A stretch of 28,890 bases of DNA, taken from positions 1-28,890 of the forward strand of contig DAOUCM010000187.1 in the NCBI GenBank assembly GCA_034431895.1, written 5' to 3'. Shown here one piece after another: positions 8,705 through 15,735 of the stretch. Position numbers and translations under genes: made by a program. Position 1 is the first letter of the stretch, and every line of letters starts with the position of its first letter. The notes below the pieces were generated by a model that was given only the letters and a program-made list of their open reading frames with translations, was not told the origin of the DNA and did no database searches. Source of the DNA: JAABUE01 sp034431895. Lineage in GTDB: Bacteria; Chloroflexota; Anaerolineae; Anaerolineales; Villigracilaceae.

Positions 8705-8924
8705 GACAGCACGTTCTATCATGTGCATTGCAAAGGTTGTCGAACCATCCGCTCCTCTGGCAGAGAACGCCAAAGCAAGCCCCACCTTACGAAATTGTAA
8801 ACTTCGGCCTCTTGAAATGCTCGGACGAAGGTTGTATTCTATTCGCATGACCGCTCGACATTTGCAGTCCGCGCACAAGGCACAAGCGGCAAAATGGATG
8901 TCTACGCGAACGACAGCGCCCCCT
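8705..8924. other. Intergenic region with no recognised gene
   Basis: This stretch lies between the iclR promoter and the stop of the zinc-ribbon gene. Short frames on both strands have no recognisable product. I see no hairpin with a T run and no RNA gene here. Confidence 0.5.
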
Positions 8925-10241
8925 TCAGTCGGCCAGCAAGTCTGCCAGGAAATCCAGCAAACTACCTTTCGTGTCCTCCCGTTCAGAAATATCGCTGGAA
9001 ACCACGCCGTTCTGCCCGTTGATCAACACCAAATGACTGCGCCCATCGAAGGGAAGTTCGGTCATCCACACAGGCAGCAGGTTGAGTTTGAACGAAACTA
9101 TCATCAAGTTGGCGGATGAAGTGTGTACGATTTCATGGACACCGACCAGAGAGGGCAAATCGCGCTTGTATTTTTTGTAAACCTGGCTGCGGGCGTCGAG
9201 AGAAGCGTCCGCCATCGGCACGTCGTAGAGTTCGGCGGGCCAATCTGCAAGGAAACGCGGGTCGTAAGGTTGGATAGCAGAGAGATCGAAAGAATCGACC
9301 AGTCGCAAGAAAACGGCAGACGGTTTTTTGGAAGCGGGGATGGGCAGGTCGTTGACCGCGACGGGGTATTGGGCGGACAAACGCTTGATACGTCTTGCTC
9401 TGCCATGACTCAGCAAGGGGTCTTCTTCGACGATGGCTTCATAGGTATAATCAATCGCTCCTCCCACGTCGAACGTCCACAGCGGAAGATAAAGCCCGCG
9501 CAGAAATTCGACCCGCTTTTCAGGCTGGATGCCGTTTCTTTTCACCCAGTCAATCAACAACTTGACGGCGCGCCTCTGATCGAAGGCGTGGGGGATAATG
9601 CCATCCGGCGCAAGCAACTCCCCCCGCCTTTCGAGGTTGACGACATGCGGCGAGCCGCAATAAGCGCAGGAGGCGGAAATCTGCTTTGGCGGCAGGATGA
9701 ATTCCGCTCCGCAGCCCTTACAATGCAAAACTTGTTCTTGCAGCGGCTTGCCATGCCCACCGGCAGTCGCCATGGCGACGATAAAATCTTTTTCCTGTGC
9801 CTCGAGGGAAGCCGCGCCGAGCATCTGTCCGCGCGCACAGTAATCGCAGACCAGGGTTTGCCCGTCGGGCGCGAACGCCATGCGTCCGCCGCATTTGGGA
9901 CACATGAAACGCGCGGCGTCCGCCTGCTGGATTCCCTGGGGAGCGGGAGGCAATTCGTCCGGGTTGACGATTTCATCCGCCTTGAGCCTGCCATCGAGAA
10001 TCGCCAGCGCGCGCCGCGCCCGCGTGTGATTCATGTCGTGCTCCAGGCAGTTTTCCAGCGCCTTGCGCTTTTCCCATTCGTCGCCGCTCACCTCGCTCAT
10101 CCAAAACCACGCCTCAGCCAGCGTTTCATGCGACCCTGACATGTAGATGGCGCGGTCGAGATAGCGGCGGGCAGACTCTCGATTGCCTGCCTTCGCTTCG
10201 ATAATTCCAGCGCGAAGTAATTCTTTGGAGTAATCTTCCAT
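8925..10241 (-). CDS. Unknown protein with TPR-like N terminus and two zinc ribbons
   Basis: I do not recognise a named family. The 438-residue soluble protein opens with helical, TPR-like segments (residues 1-85; the A-R-R-Y-L-D-R-A-I and A-R-R-A-L-A-I-L patterns). Two zinc ribbons follow: CPKCGG...CDYC near 113-133 and CKGCG...CAYCGS near 174-196. A C-terminal region of about 230 residues is rich in aromatics, with no membrane segment. Similar proteins in databases are often loosely labelled TFIIB-type zinc-ribbon or primosomal-like, which says little about function. It is transcribed from its own promoter placed for a leaderless message. It lies downstream of cobD in the same direction, but the 35-base gap contains that promoter, so a link to cobalamin is not implied. 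Confidence 0.8.
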   Translation of the reverse strand: MEDYSKELLRAGIIEAKAGNRESARRYLDRAIYMSGSHETLAEAWFWMSEVSGDEWEKRKALENCLEHDMNHTRARRALAILDGRLKADEIVNPDELPPAPQGIQQADAARFMCPKCGGRMAFAPDGQTLVCDYCARGQMLGAASLEAQEKDFIVAMATAGGHGKPLQEQVLHCKGCGAEFILPPKQISASCAYCGSPHVVNLERRGELLAPDGIIPHAFDQRRAVKLLIDWVKRNGIQPEKRVEFLRGLYLPLWTFDVGGAIDYTYEAIVEEDPLLSHGRARRIKRLSAQYPVAVNDLPIPASKKPSAVFLRLVDSFDLSAIQPYDPRFLADWPAELYDVPMADASLDARSQVYKKYKRDLPSLVGVHEIVHTSSANLMIVSFKLNLLPVWMTELPFDGRSHLVLINGQNGVVSSDISEREDTKGSLLDFLADLLAD

Positions 10242-10247
10242 GCCGCA

Positions 10248-10276
10248 ATGATACTCAATCCCCGCCGAATTTTCAA
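10248..10276 (-). promoter_or_regulatory. Promoter of the zinc-ribbon gene, probably leaderless
   Basis: TTGAAA (10271-10276) is followed after 17 bases by TATCAT (10248-10253) on the minus strand. Exactly six bases separate the -10 from the ATG at 10241, so the predicted +1 is the start codon itself. Confidence 0.7.
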
Positions 10277-11347
10277 TTACAAAGCGGTGTTTCTTACCAG
10301 CGCGATGGCCTTCAAGAGCCTTGCGTTCTCCTCGGCCCGGCGTGCGGCGACACGCACATATGCGGGCAGCCCAAACGAAGCGCAGTCGCGGACGAGGATG
10401 CCATGCGCAAGCAATTTCTGGCGGAAGTCCGCGCCGCTCGAAACGGGCAGGAGAAAATAATTCGTGCGCGAGGGGATGGGATCGAAACCGAGTTCCTGCA
10501 AGCCGCTCACCAGCCTTTGTTTTTCGATTTGTAATCGAGCCAAAGACTGGCGCAGATGGGCTTCGTCGCGCAGCGCCGCCAGCCCGGCCGCCTGCGCCAG
10601 CGCGTTCACATTCCAGGCGGGGCGAACGTCCGCCAACGCCCCCACGACGGCTTCCTCCCCAACCGCGTAACCCAGCCGCAAGCCCGCCAGCGCATATTCT
10701 TTGGTCATTGAGCGCAGCGTCAGGATATTCTTGCGGCGCAGCGTGACGGCGGATTTCATGCCAGGGACAAAGGCAAGGTAAGCCTCGTCCACGACGAACA
10801 AAGTGTGGGGGTATTGTTTCGCCCAGCCGTCCAAAACGTCCAACGGCAGGACTTGACCCGTTGGGTTGTTGGGATTGCAGACGAACGCCAGGCGGATGCT
10901 TCGTGCGCTCAATTCTTTTTGGATTTCATCGGGACGGAAGGCGAATCCCGTTTCGGGGACGGCCCGCCAGCGATGGACCTTTCCGCCCCTCAAGCGGACG
11001 GCGCGCTCATACTCCCCGAAAGTGGGTTCCGTTATCAGGGCGTTATCTCCCCGCTTCGACAGCGCCAACGCCGCCAGTTGAATCAATTCCGCCGTCCCGT
11101 TGCCGACCACGATTTGCTCCAGCGGAACATCCAACCGTTGAGACAACTCTCGCCGCAAAGCCAGCGACTCGCGGTCGGGATAACGCTCCAGCGGCGTTTG
11201 GCGGATGGCGTCCCAGACTTTGGGCGAAGGACCATACGGATTGCTGTTGACACTGAAATCTAAAATATCCTCGGGCTGAACGCCGAGGCGCTCCAGTTCG
11301 GCAAAATCCAATGCGCCATGCACAGTCGGCTTAACATGGCGGGGCAT
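10277..11347 (-). CDS. cobD: Threonine-phosphate decarboxylase (CobD-like aminotransferase-fold PLP enzyme)
   Basis: CobD converts L-threonine O-3-phosphate to (R)-1-amino-2-propanol phosphate, the linker CbiB attaches to cobyric acid. The protein is a fold-type I PLP enzyme close to HisC: CNPNNPTG at 157-164, the D187-E-A-Y strand, and the Schiff-base lysine K216 in SMTKEYALAG. The N terminus, H-G-A-L-D-F...I-L-D-F-S-V-N-S-N-P-Y-G-P, is the CobD pattern. Position at the end of the cobalamin locus and the presence of pduX and cbiB support CobD over histidinol-phosphate aminotransferase. The start at 11347 (356 residues) matches family length; the frame extends further upstream without an obvious ribosome binding site. 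It is separated from cbiB by the brnT-brnA insertion. Confidence 0.85.
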   Translation of the reverse strand: MPRHVKPTVHGALDFAELERLGVQPEDILDFSVNSNPYGPSPKVWDAIRQTPLERYPDRESLALRRELSQRLDVPLEQIVVGNGTAELIQLAALALSKRGDNALITEPTFGEYERAVRLRGGKVHRWRAVPETGFAFRPDEIQKELSARSIRLAFVCNPNNPTGQVLPLDVLDGWAKQYPHTLFVVDEAYLAFVPGMKSAVTLRRKNILTLRSMTKEYALAGLRLGYAVGEEAVVGALADVRPAWNVNALAQAAGLAALRDEAHLRQSLARLQIEKQRLVSGLQELGFDPIPSRTNYFLLPVSSGADFRQKLLAHGILVRDCASFGLPAYVRVAARRAEENARLLKAIALVRNTAL

Positions 11348-11428
11348 AAGAAGTCCAACACACAAATTGGGAATATAAATCAACAGGAGTGGACTTTGTT
11401 GTCCCACCCCTATTTCAGGAAAACTACT

Positions 11429-11659
11429 TTACTGACCCGCCTGGAGACGTTCCGCCAACCAAATCTTCATCAGGGATTGGCGCGAAACCCCTATCCTTTT
11501 TGCTTCGCGGTCAAGCGCAGAAAGCATCCAAACAGGAATGTCCATGATAATGCGCTTTTGTTCCTCCGCAGGACGGCGCGCCTGGGAAAGGTCGAGATGT
11601 TCGATTATGTTTTCGCCGTTATCGAAACTGTTATCGAAATCAGAGGCTTTCGTTTTCAT
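11429..11659 (-). CDS. brnA: BrnA-family antitoxin
   Basis: BrnA antitoxins neutralise the BrnT ribonuclease and autoregulate through a ribbon-helix-helix DNA-binding domain. The 76-residue protein ends with the characteristic segment M-D-I-P-V-W-M-L-S-A-L-D-R-E-A, then R-I-G-V-S-R-Q-S-L-M-K-I-W-L-A-E-R-L, diagnostic of the family. The ATG at 11659 overlaps the end of brnT by 20 bases, in the normal toxin-first order of the brnTA operon. An internal start within a longer open frame was chosen because the extension covers brnT in another frame and has no homology. Confidence 0.88.
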   Translation of the reverse strand: MKTKASDFDNSFDNGENIIEHLDLSQARRPAEEQKRIIMDIPVWMLSALDREAKRIGVSRQSLMKIWLAERLQAGQ

Positions 11660-11909
11660 ACAATTCAATCTCCTCGTCTCTTGAACGACGGACAGATATA
11701 ATGCGAATATTTTTACCGCGATATGTGATAACCGCTGACCAATGCTTCCCATTGATTTTGCCAATGACCAGAAAGCGCGGCTCATCCAAATTTCTGGCGG
11801 GGATTTCGAGAAACGCCTCATCGTCCCATAACGCTTGAGCCTGGTCGAAATCAATTCCATGCTTGGCGCGGTTCAGTTCGCTCTTGCGCGGGTCGTATTC
11901 AAAAGGCAT
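11640..11909 (-). CDS. brnT: BrnT-family toxin (ribonuclease)
   Basis: BrnT is a RelE-fold ribonuclease that arrests translation when free of BrnA. The 89-residue protein has the family start F-E-Y-D-P-R-K-S-E-L-N-R-A-K-H-G-I-D-F and the C-terminal I-R-I-I-S-V-R-R-S-R-D-E-E strand. It begins at the ATG at 11909, six bases after a TATAAT that overlaps the cbiB stop codon, so the module has its own promoter inside the cobalamin locus. It is followed by brnA with overlap. Both lie between cbiB and cobD, which are functionally consecutive pathway genes, suggesting that the pair was inserted there. Confidence 0.9.
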   Translation of the reverse strand: MPFEYDPRKSELNRAKHGIDFDQAQALWDDEAFLEIPARNLDEPRFLVIGKINGKHWSAVITYRGKNIRIISVRRSRDEEIELYENESL

Positions 11910-11915
11910 GAAAGA

Positions 11916-11921
11916 ATTATA
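11916..11921 (-). promoter_or_regulatory. brnTA -10 box, overlapping the cbiB stop
   Basis: TATAAT on the minus strand ends six bases before the brnT ATG, the same spacing as at radA and the zinc-ribbon gene. It includes the TAA stop of cbiB (11917-11919). The -35 region is weak. Confidence 0.6.
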
Positions 11922-12831
11922 CCAACGAACCAAACAGTGAAAACAATAAAGCGGCAAAGCCGACAGCGATAAATAACATCCGCCTTGCGCGGGCAAGGTC
12001 TGACAGGGAAGGCGGGCGGAGTCCCTTGCCGAGGGCATAGTGACCGACCTTTTCCAACTCCACGCCCAGCGCGCCCGCCATGGCGCTCATGGGGAGGCCG
12101 GCATTCGGGCTGGCGGTCTGACCTGAGTCGCGCTGCATGATCTTCCAGGCTTGCGAGAGGCTGCCCCCGCAAAACGGCGCCGACAAAACGATGAACAGCC
12201 CTGCCAGCCTTGCGGGGATGAAGTTCAACACGTCATCCAGCCGCGCAGGCACTTTGCCCAGCCACTCGCGTTCTTCGTCATGGTAGCCGAGCATGGAATC
12301 CGCCGTGTTGATGAAACGATAGGCGAAAGCGGCGGGCAATCCGCCCAGGGCAAAGAAGAACAGCGGAGCGATGACGCCGTCCGAGGCGTTTTCCGCCACC
12401 GACTCAATCGCCGCGGCGGAGACTTTGGATTCATCCAACAACGACGTGTCGCGGCTGACGAGATGCCAGGAGAGCAAGCGCCGCGCTTCGGGCAGGTCGT
12501 TGGCTTGCAGGGCAGATTGCACTTCGCCGGCGGCGCGGTCCAGTCCGCGAAGGGATACTGTTAACTTGAGCGCAAGGGCTGTGAGAGCGGTAATTAGTAA
12601 TTGGTAATTGGTGATGGGAAAAATAAGTTGGGTGATGGCGATGCCTGCGCTGGCGAAAAGGGTGATGCCAATAAGTAAAATGAAAGCGCCATACGCCAGT
12701 TCAGCAAAGCGGTTTCCGCGCGGACGCCAGCGCAAGAGGAAAGCAATCAGGCTCCCCATCCAGGCGGTGGGATGGAAGCGATTGGGCGGGTCGCCGAGCA
12801 GGAGGTCGAAGAGCAGGGCAAGGAGGGGCAT
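11917..12831 (-). CDS. cbiB: Adenosylcobinamide-phosphate synthase CbiB
   Basis: CbiB is an inner-membrane enzyme that couples aminopropanol phosphate to adenosylcobyric acid. The 304-residue protein has the family signatures DPPNRFHPTAWMG near the N terminus, SVAENASDGVIAP, NTADSMLGY and RDSGQTASPNAGLPMSAMAG, and several hydrophobic segments. GGAG six bases before ATG lies inside the end of cbiZ, only 3 bases upstream, so the two are translationally linked. Residues 72-82 (P-I-T-N-Y-Q-L-L-I-T) are encoded by a run of heptanucleotide repeats between membrane segments and are probably a tolerated insertion. The 3' end carries the brnT -10 box. Confidence 0.95.
   Translation of the reverse strand: MPLLALLFDLLLGDPPNRFHPTAWMGSLIAFLLRWRPRGNRFAELAYGAFILLIGITLFASAGIAITQLIFPITNYQLLITALTALALKLTVSLRGLDRAAGEVQSALQANDLPEARRLLSWHLVSRDTSLLDESKVSAAAIESVAENASDGVIAPLFFFALGGLPAAFAYRFINTADSMLGYHDEEREWLGKVPARLDDVLNFIPARLAGLFIVLSAPFCGGSLSQAWKIMQRDSGQTASPNAGLPMSAMAGALGVELEKVGHYALGKGLRPPSLSDLARARRMLFIAVGFAALLFSLFGSLV
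12588..12615 (+). repeat. Four heptanucleotide repeats inside cbiB
   Basis: Four adjacent 7-mers of consensus TRGTRAT (CGGTAAT, TAGTAAT, TGGTAAT, TGGTGAT) lie within the cbiB frame and encode the NYQLLIT-like peptide. The run reads through in frame without disrupting the gene. Confidence 0.75.
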
Positions 12832-12834
12832 ACT

Positions 12835-13482
12835 TCACTCCGCGTCCAAAGACTCGCTCAACGCCTGCCTGACAGCCCGCCCAATCAGCCAGCCGAGGAC
12901 GGTGACGGAGCCGGCGTAACTGTGGGGCTTGCCTTTGCCCGTCGCCGCAACCGTGACCGTGTCGGTGGAAGTGCCGGTGGCGAGGTCGTCATCGGGGGCG
13001 CGGATGTTGCGGGCTTGCAGAACGGCGGTCTTGGCTTCGGTAGCGGTGACGAAGGCGTTGAGCATGGCGCTGCGCGTCAGGTCTGCGTCCAGCAGCAGGA
13101 TGATGTTGATGGTCCCCGTCTGAGGACGGTACGGCTTCGTGACGCCCGCGCTGGCGGCATTGCCGACCCCCGCCGTAATCAACGCGCCTACCGATAAACC
13201 GTCTTCGCGGTAAACAGCCAGCCGCGCCTTGCGAAGCGGAACCGCCGTCAGCAAACCGACGAACGGACCGGAGACGCCCAGCCGGCGGGCAAGGGCGTGC
13301 AAATCGGCTTGGGGAGTCATGGAATTGTAGTCTTTGTCCACGTAGACGTTGAGGAGATGATGAACGCGCCGGAAGCCGCCGCCCACGATAGCGGACGAAA
13401 GCGCCTTCAGCGGCGACTCGCTGTGGACGTGAATCACATCGGGCGTTTGGGTAATAGAGATGCCGTAAATGGGGACATTCAT
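12835..13482 (-). CDS. cbiZ: Adenosylcobinamide amidohydrolase CbiZ
   Basis: CbiZ cleaves the aminopropanol-containing side chain of adenosylcobinamide, and in bacteria also of pseudocobalamin-type corrinoids, releasing adenosylcobyric acid for re-assembly. The 215-residue protein shows the family segments SSAIVGGGF, HLLNVYVDKDYN, TAGVGNAASAG, INIILLLDA and the C-terminal ATGTSTDTVTVA. It lies between cobS and cbiB, next to the enzyme that uses its product. Its presence marks a salvage/remodelling route. No clear Shine-Dalgarno precedes the ATG. Confidence 0.95.
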   Translation of the reverse strand: MNVPIYGISITQTPDVIHVHSESPLKALSSAIVGGGFRRVHHLLNVYVDKDYNSMTPQADLHALARRLGVSGPFVGLLTAVPLRKARLAVYREDGLSVGALITAGVGNAASAGVTKPYRPQTGTINIILLLDADLTRSAMLNAFVTATEAKTAVLQARNIRAPDDDLATGTSTDTVTVAATGKGKPHSYAGSVTVLGWLIGRAVRQALSESLDAE

Positions 13483-13506
13483 AGAAAAGTGTGCTCGAGA
13501 CGCGGA

Positions 13507-14241
13507 TTACAGGAAACGAGCCGTAAAAACCAACAAGGTTACGGCTTCCACCACTTCCACCGTCATGCCGAAGACATCGCCTGTGACGCCGCCGATGCGT
13601 GTTTGGGCGAGGCGCAAGACAACGAAAGCGGCAAGCGAGCCAACCAGCAGGGAAATCAGCCCGCGCGCGCCGAGGAGGAGGGCGAGGGCAAGGGGGATGA
13701 CCGCGCCAGCGGCAAGATACCAGGGACGGAAGCCCGCCTTGAAGTCCGCGCCCATGCCGGAAGGACGGGCAAGCGGCAGCAAGCCGGCGGGCAGGATGCA
13801 CCAGCGGCCCAGGCTGGCGGCGAGCAAGATGCCGGGAGCAGTTTCAGGCGCAAGGGAGGCCAGCGCGGCGGCTTTGAAGAGCAAAATCAAGACCAGACCG
13901 ATGCCGCCAAACGCGCCCAGACGCGAGTCCTTCATGATTTCGAGGCGGCGCTCGACCGAAGCGCTTGCCAGCAGACCGTCGCAGCAGTCGGCCAGGCCGT
14001 CGAGGTGCAGACCCCCCGTCAGCCAAATCCAAAAGCCGAGGGTCAGCGCGCCAGCCACGAGCGTGGGAAAGAAGCGGGCGGCAGCCATCCACGTCAGCCA
14101 GGTCAAGCCGCCGATGACCAGTCCGACGAAGGGATACCAGACCGAGGCGCGTCCGCTGTCGCCCGTTTGCCAGTCTTTGCCAGACGGCAGGGGCAGGGTG
14201 GTCATCAGGTTGAAGGCGGTCAGAAGATGCTTCATGGGCAT
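13507..14241 (-). CDS. cobS: Adenosylcobinamide-GDP ribazoletransferase (cobalamin synthase) CobS
   Basis: CobS joins adenosylcobinamide-GDP with alpha-ribazole (phosphate) at the membrane, the last assembly step. The 244-residue, strongly hydrophobic protein carries the signature TGGLHLDGLADCCDGL near 90-105 and the C-terminal GGVTGDVFGM motif. Both ATG 14241 and ATG 14235 are possible starts; neither has a strong ribosome binding site, and a copy of the 29-bp interspersed repeat lies directly upstream. It is separated from cobT by 221 bases filled with repeats, so it may be transcribed separately or depend on read-through. Confidence 0.95.
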   Translation of the reverse strand: MPMKHLLTAFNLMTTLPLPSGKDWQTGDSGRASVWYPFVGLVIGGLTWLTWMAAARFFPTLVAGALTLGFWIWLTGGLHLDGLADCCDGLLASASVERRLEIMKDSRLGAFGGIGLVLILLFKAAALASLAPETAPGILLAASLGRWCILPAGLLPLARPSGMGADFKAGFRPWYLAAGAVIPLALALLLGARGLISLLVGSLAAFVVLRLAQTRIGGVTGDVFGMTVEVVEAVTLLVFTARFL

Positions 14242-14243
14242 AT

Positions 14244-14283
14244 CGTCCCGCGAAGTACCCGCAGGGTGAAGGTTCTACAACCT
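14244..14283. repeat. Hairpin containing a 29-bp interspersed repeat (copy 1)
   Basis: Positions 14244-14272 are identical, in reverse orientation, to 27007-27035. The element continues into a GAAGGTT/AACCTTC hairpin with a 4-base loop (14266-14283). It lies immediately upstream of cobS. Confidence 0.8.
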
Positions 14284-14322
14284 TCGGGTAACTATTCAGC
14301 CATAGCAAAAACACTATGGTAA

Positions 14323-14427
14323 ATGTCGTTGCGAGGGCGGTCTTCCCGAAGCAATCTCCTGTTCCAACGAGCAAATCTGGCATTTGGGAGATTGCTTCGT
14401 CGCACAGAACGCTCCTCGCAATGACAT
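14323..14427. mobile_element. MITE-like inverted repeat between cobT and cobS
   Basis: The 105-bp element has imperfect terminal inverted repeats of about 40 bases. They start ATGTC(G/A)TTGCGAGG and reach GAAGCAATCTCC on each arm, with a short unique centre. This matches a type of palindromic element, GTCATTGCGAGG...GAAGCAATCTC, known to be scattered in many bacterial genomes. No transposase gene is present. Confidence 0.75.
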
Positions 14428-14462
14428 GCCTGAACAGTTACACCCTCGGGACGTTTTTCAGG

Positions 14463-15512
14463 TTATTCTTTCTCGCTCACGCCCGCTTCGCCGAAGGTTG
14501 CCATTTCCGCCAGAATCTTGCAGGCGGCTTCGGCAACCGAGATACCGAGCGCGGCGCCCGTCCCTTCGCCCAGGCGCATGTCGAGGTCGAAGAGCGGTTT
14601 GAGTTGAAGCCAGTCGAGCATGATGCCGTGACCGATTTCCTTCGAGCGGTGCGCCGAGATGAGGTAGGGGCGCGCGGCAGGGGCAACAGCGACGGCAATC
14701 ATGGCGGCGGCGGTGGAGATGAAGCCGTCTACCATGACAGGCTTGCCGTTGGCAGCCGCGCCGAGGATGACGCCCGCCAGCCCGCCAATTTCGAAGCCGC
14801 CGATTTTGGCGAGTACGTCCAAACCGTCTTTGGGATTCGGCTGATTCACCGCCAGCGCGCGCTCGATGGCACTGATTTTCCGCTTGAGTCCTTCGTTGTC
14901 CACGCCCGTGCCGCGCCCTGCGATTTTATCGGGCGGCTCGCCCGTCAGCGCGGCGGCGATGGCGGCGGAAGGGGTGGTGTTGCCGATGCCCATGTCGCCC
15001 GTGCCGATGATGTCCAGCCCGCGCTCGATTTCCGCCTCGACCACTTCCACGCCCGCCAGGAGGGCTTGCTCCGCCTGGGCGCGGGTCATGGCGGGACCCT
15101 TGGCTATGTTCGCCGTGCCTTTGGCGACTTTCTTGACGACCAGCGAGGGATGCGGTTCGAAATCGCTCGCCACGCCCATGTCCACGACCACGATGCGCGC
15201 GCCGACATGCCGCGCCAGCACGTTGATGGCTGCGCCGCCGTTGAGGAAATTATAGACCATCTGGGGGGTGACTTCCTGCGGGAAGGCGCTTACCCCTTCG
15301 GCGACCACGCCATGGTCGCCCGCCATGGTGACGATGACCTTGTCCTTGATGGACGGAATCGGCTGGCGGTAGATGCCTGCCAGTTGAATGGACAGTTCTT
15401 CGAGCCGCCCCAGGCTGCCCTGCGGTTTGGTCAGGGTATCCTGGCGGGCTCTGGCGGCTGCCATAGACGCCGGGTCTGGTTCTCGAATGCGCGCAATGAT
15501 TTTGTCCAACAT
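14463..15512 (-). CDS. cobT: Nicotinate-nucleotide--dimethylbenzimidazole phosphoribosyltransferase CobT
   Basis: CobT activates the lower-ligand base, transferring phosphoribose from nicotinate mononucleotide to give alpha-ribazole phosphate. Family signatures are clear: RARQDTLTKPQGSLGRLE, MAGDHGVVAEGVSAFPQ, TGDMGIGNTTPSAAI, and RLGEGTGAAL near the C terminus, whose Glu corresponds to the catalytic glutamate of characterised enzymes. ATG at 15512 is chosen because AAAGGAAC lies upstream with a 9-base spacer (AGGA at 15522-15525); the longer frame from 15530 would place this site inside the gene. That gives 349 residues, the usual length. A MITE-like element separates it from pduX upstream. 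Confidence 0.96.
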   Translation of the reverse strand: MLDKIIARIREPDPASMAAARARQDTLTKPQGSLGRLEELSIQLAGIYRQPIPSIKDKVIVTMAGDHGVVAEGVSAFPQEVTPQMVYNFLNGGAAINVLARHVGARIVVVDMGVASDFEPHPSLVVKKVAKGTANIAKGPAMTRAQAEQALLAGVEVVEAEIERGLDIIGTGDMGIGNTTPSAAIAAALTGEPPDKIAGRGTGVDNEGLKRKISAIERALAVNQPNPKDGLDVLAKIGGFEIGGLAGVILGAAANGKPVMVDGFISTAAAMIAVAVAPAARPYLISAHRSKEIGHGIMLDWLQLKPLFDLDMRLGEGTGAALGISVAEAACKILAEMATFGEAGVSEKE

Positions 15513-15548
15513 AGATAAAGTTCCTTTCATCAGTTAAGAATTGTGTCG

Positions 15549-15708
15549 AAAGGTAACTACCTGCCCTCCCTCACCCCCGACCCCTCTCCCGGCGGGAGAG
15601 GGGAGCAAAAGCCAGGATTTTTACCGTTTTCAACCAGTCAATCCGCTTTTTGCATTCGTTTCCCTCTCCCTTTGGGAGAGGGTTAGGGTGAGGGTAGGTA
15701 ATTACCTT
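15549..15708. mobile_element. MITE-like inverted-repeat element between pduX and cobT
   Basis: A 160-bp segment has imperfect terminal inverted repeats of about 23 bases (AAGGTAACTACC at the left, its near complement GGTAATTACCTT at the right). It contains two nested palindromes of the CCCTCTCCC...GGGAGAGGG type near 15581-15603 and 15661-15682. There is no coding capacity. It fills most of the 223-base gap between the genes. Confidence 0.75.
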
Positions 15709-15735
15709 GAACGATCGAACTCTGCAAGACGCTTT

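Noticed and set aside
10277..11347. Calling the PLP enzyme hisC
   Set aside because: HisC and CobD are close, but the N-terminal H-G-A...D-F-S-V-N-S-N-P motif and the cobalamin context favour CobD.
13297..14322. Plus-strand open frame opposite cbiZ and cobS
   Set aside because: It is rich in Gln, Gly, Arg and Ala with no motif, whereas the minus strand encodes complete enzymes.
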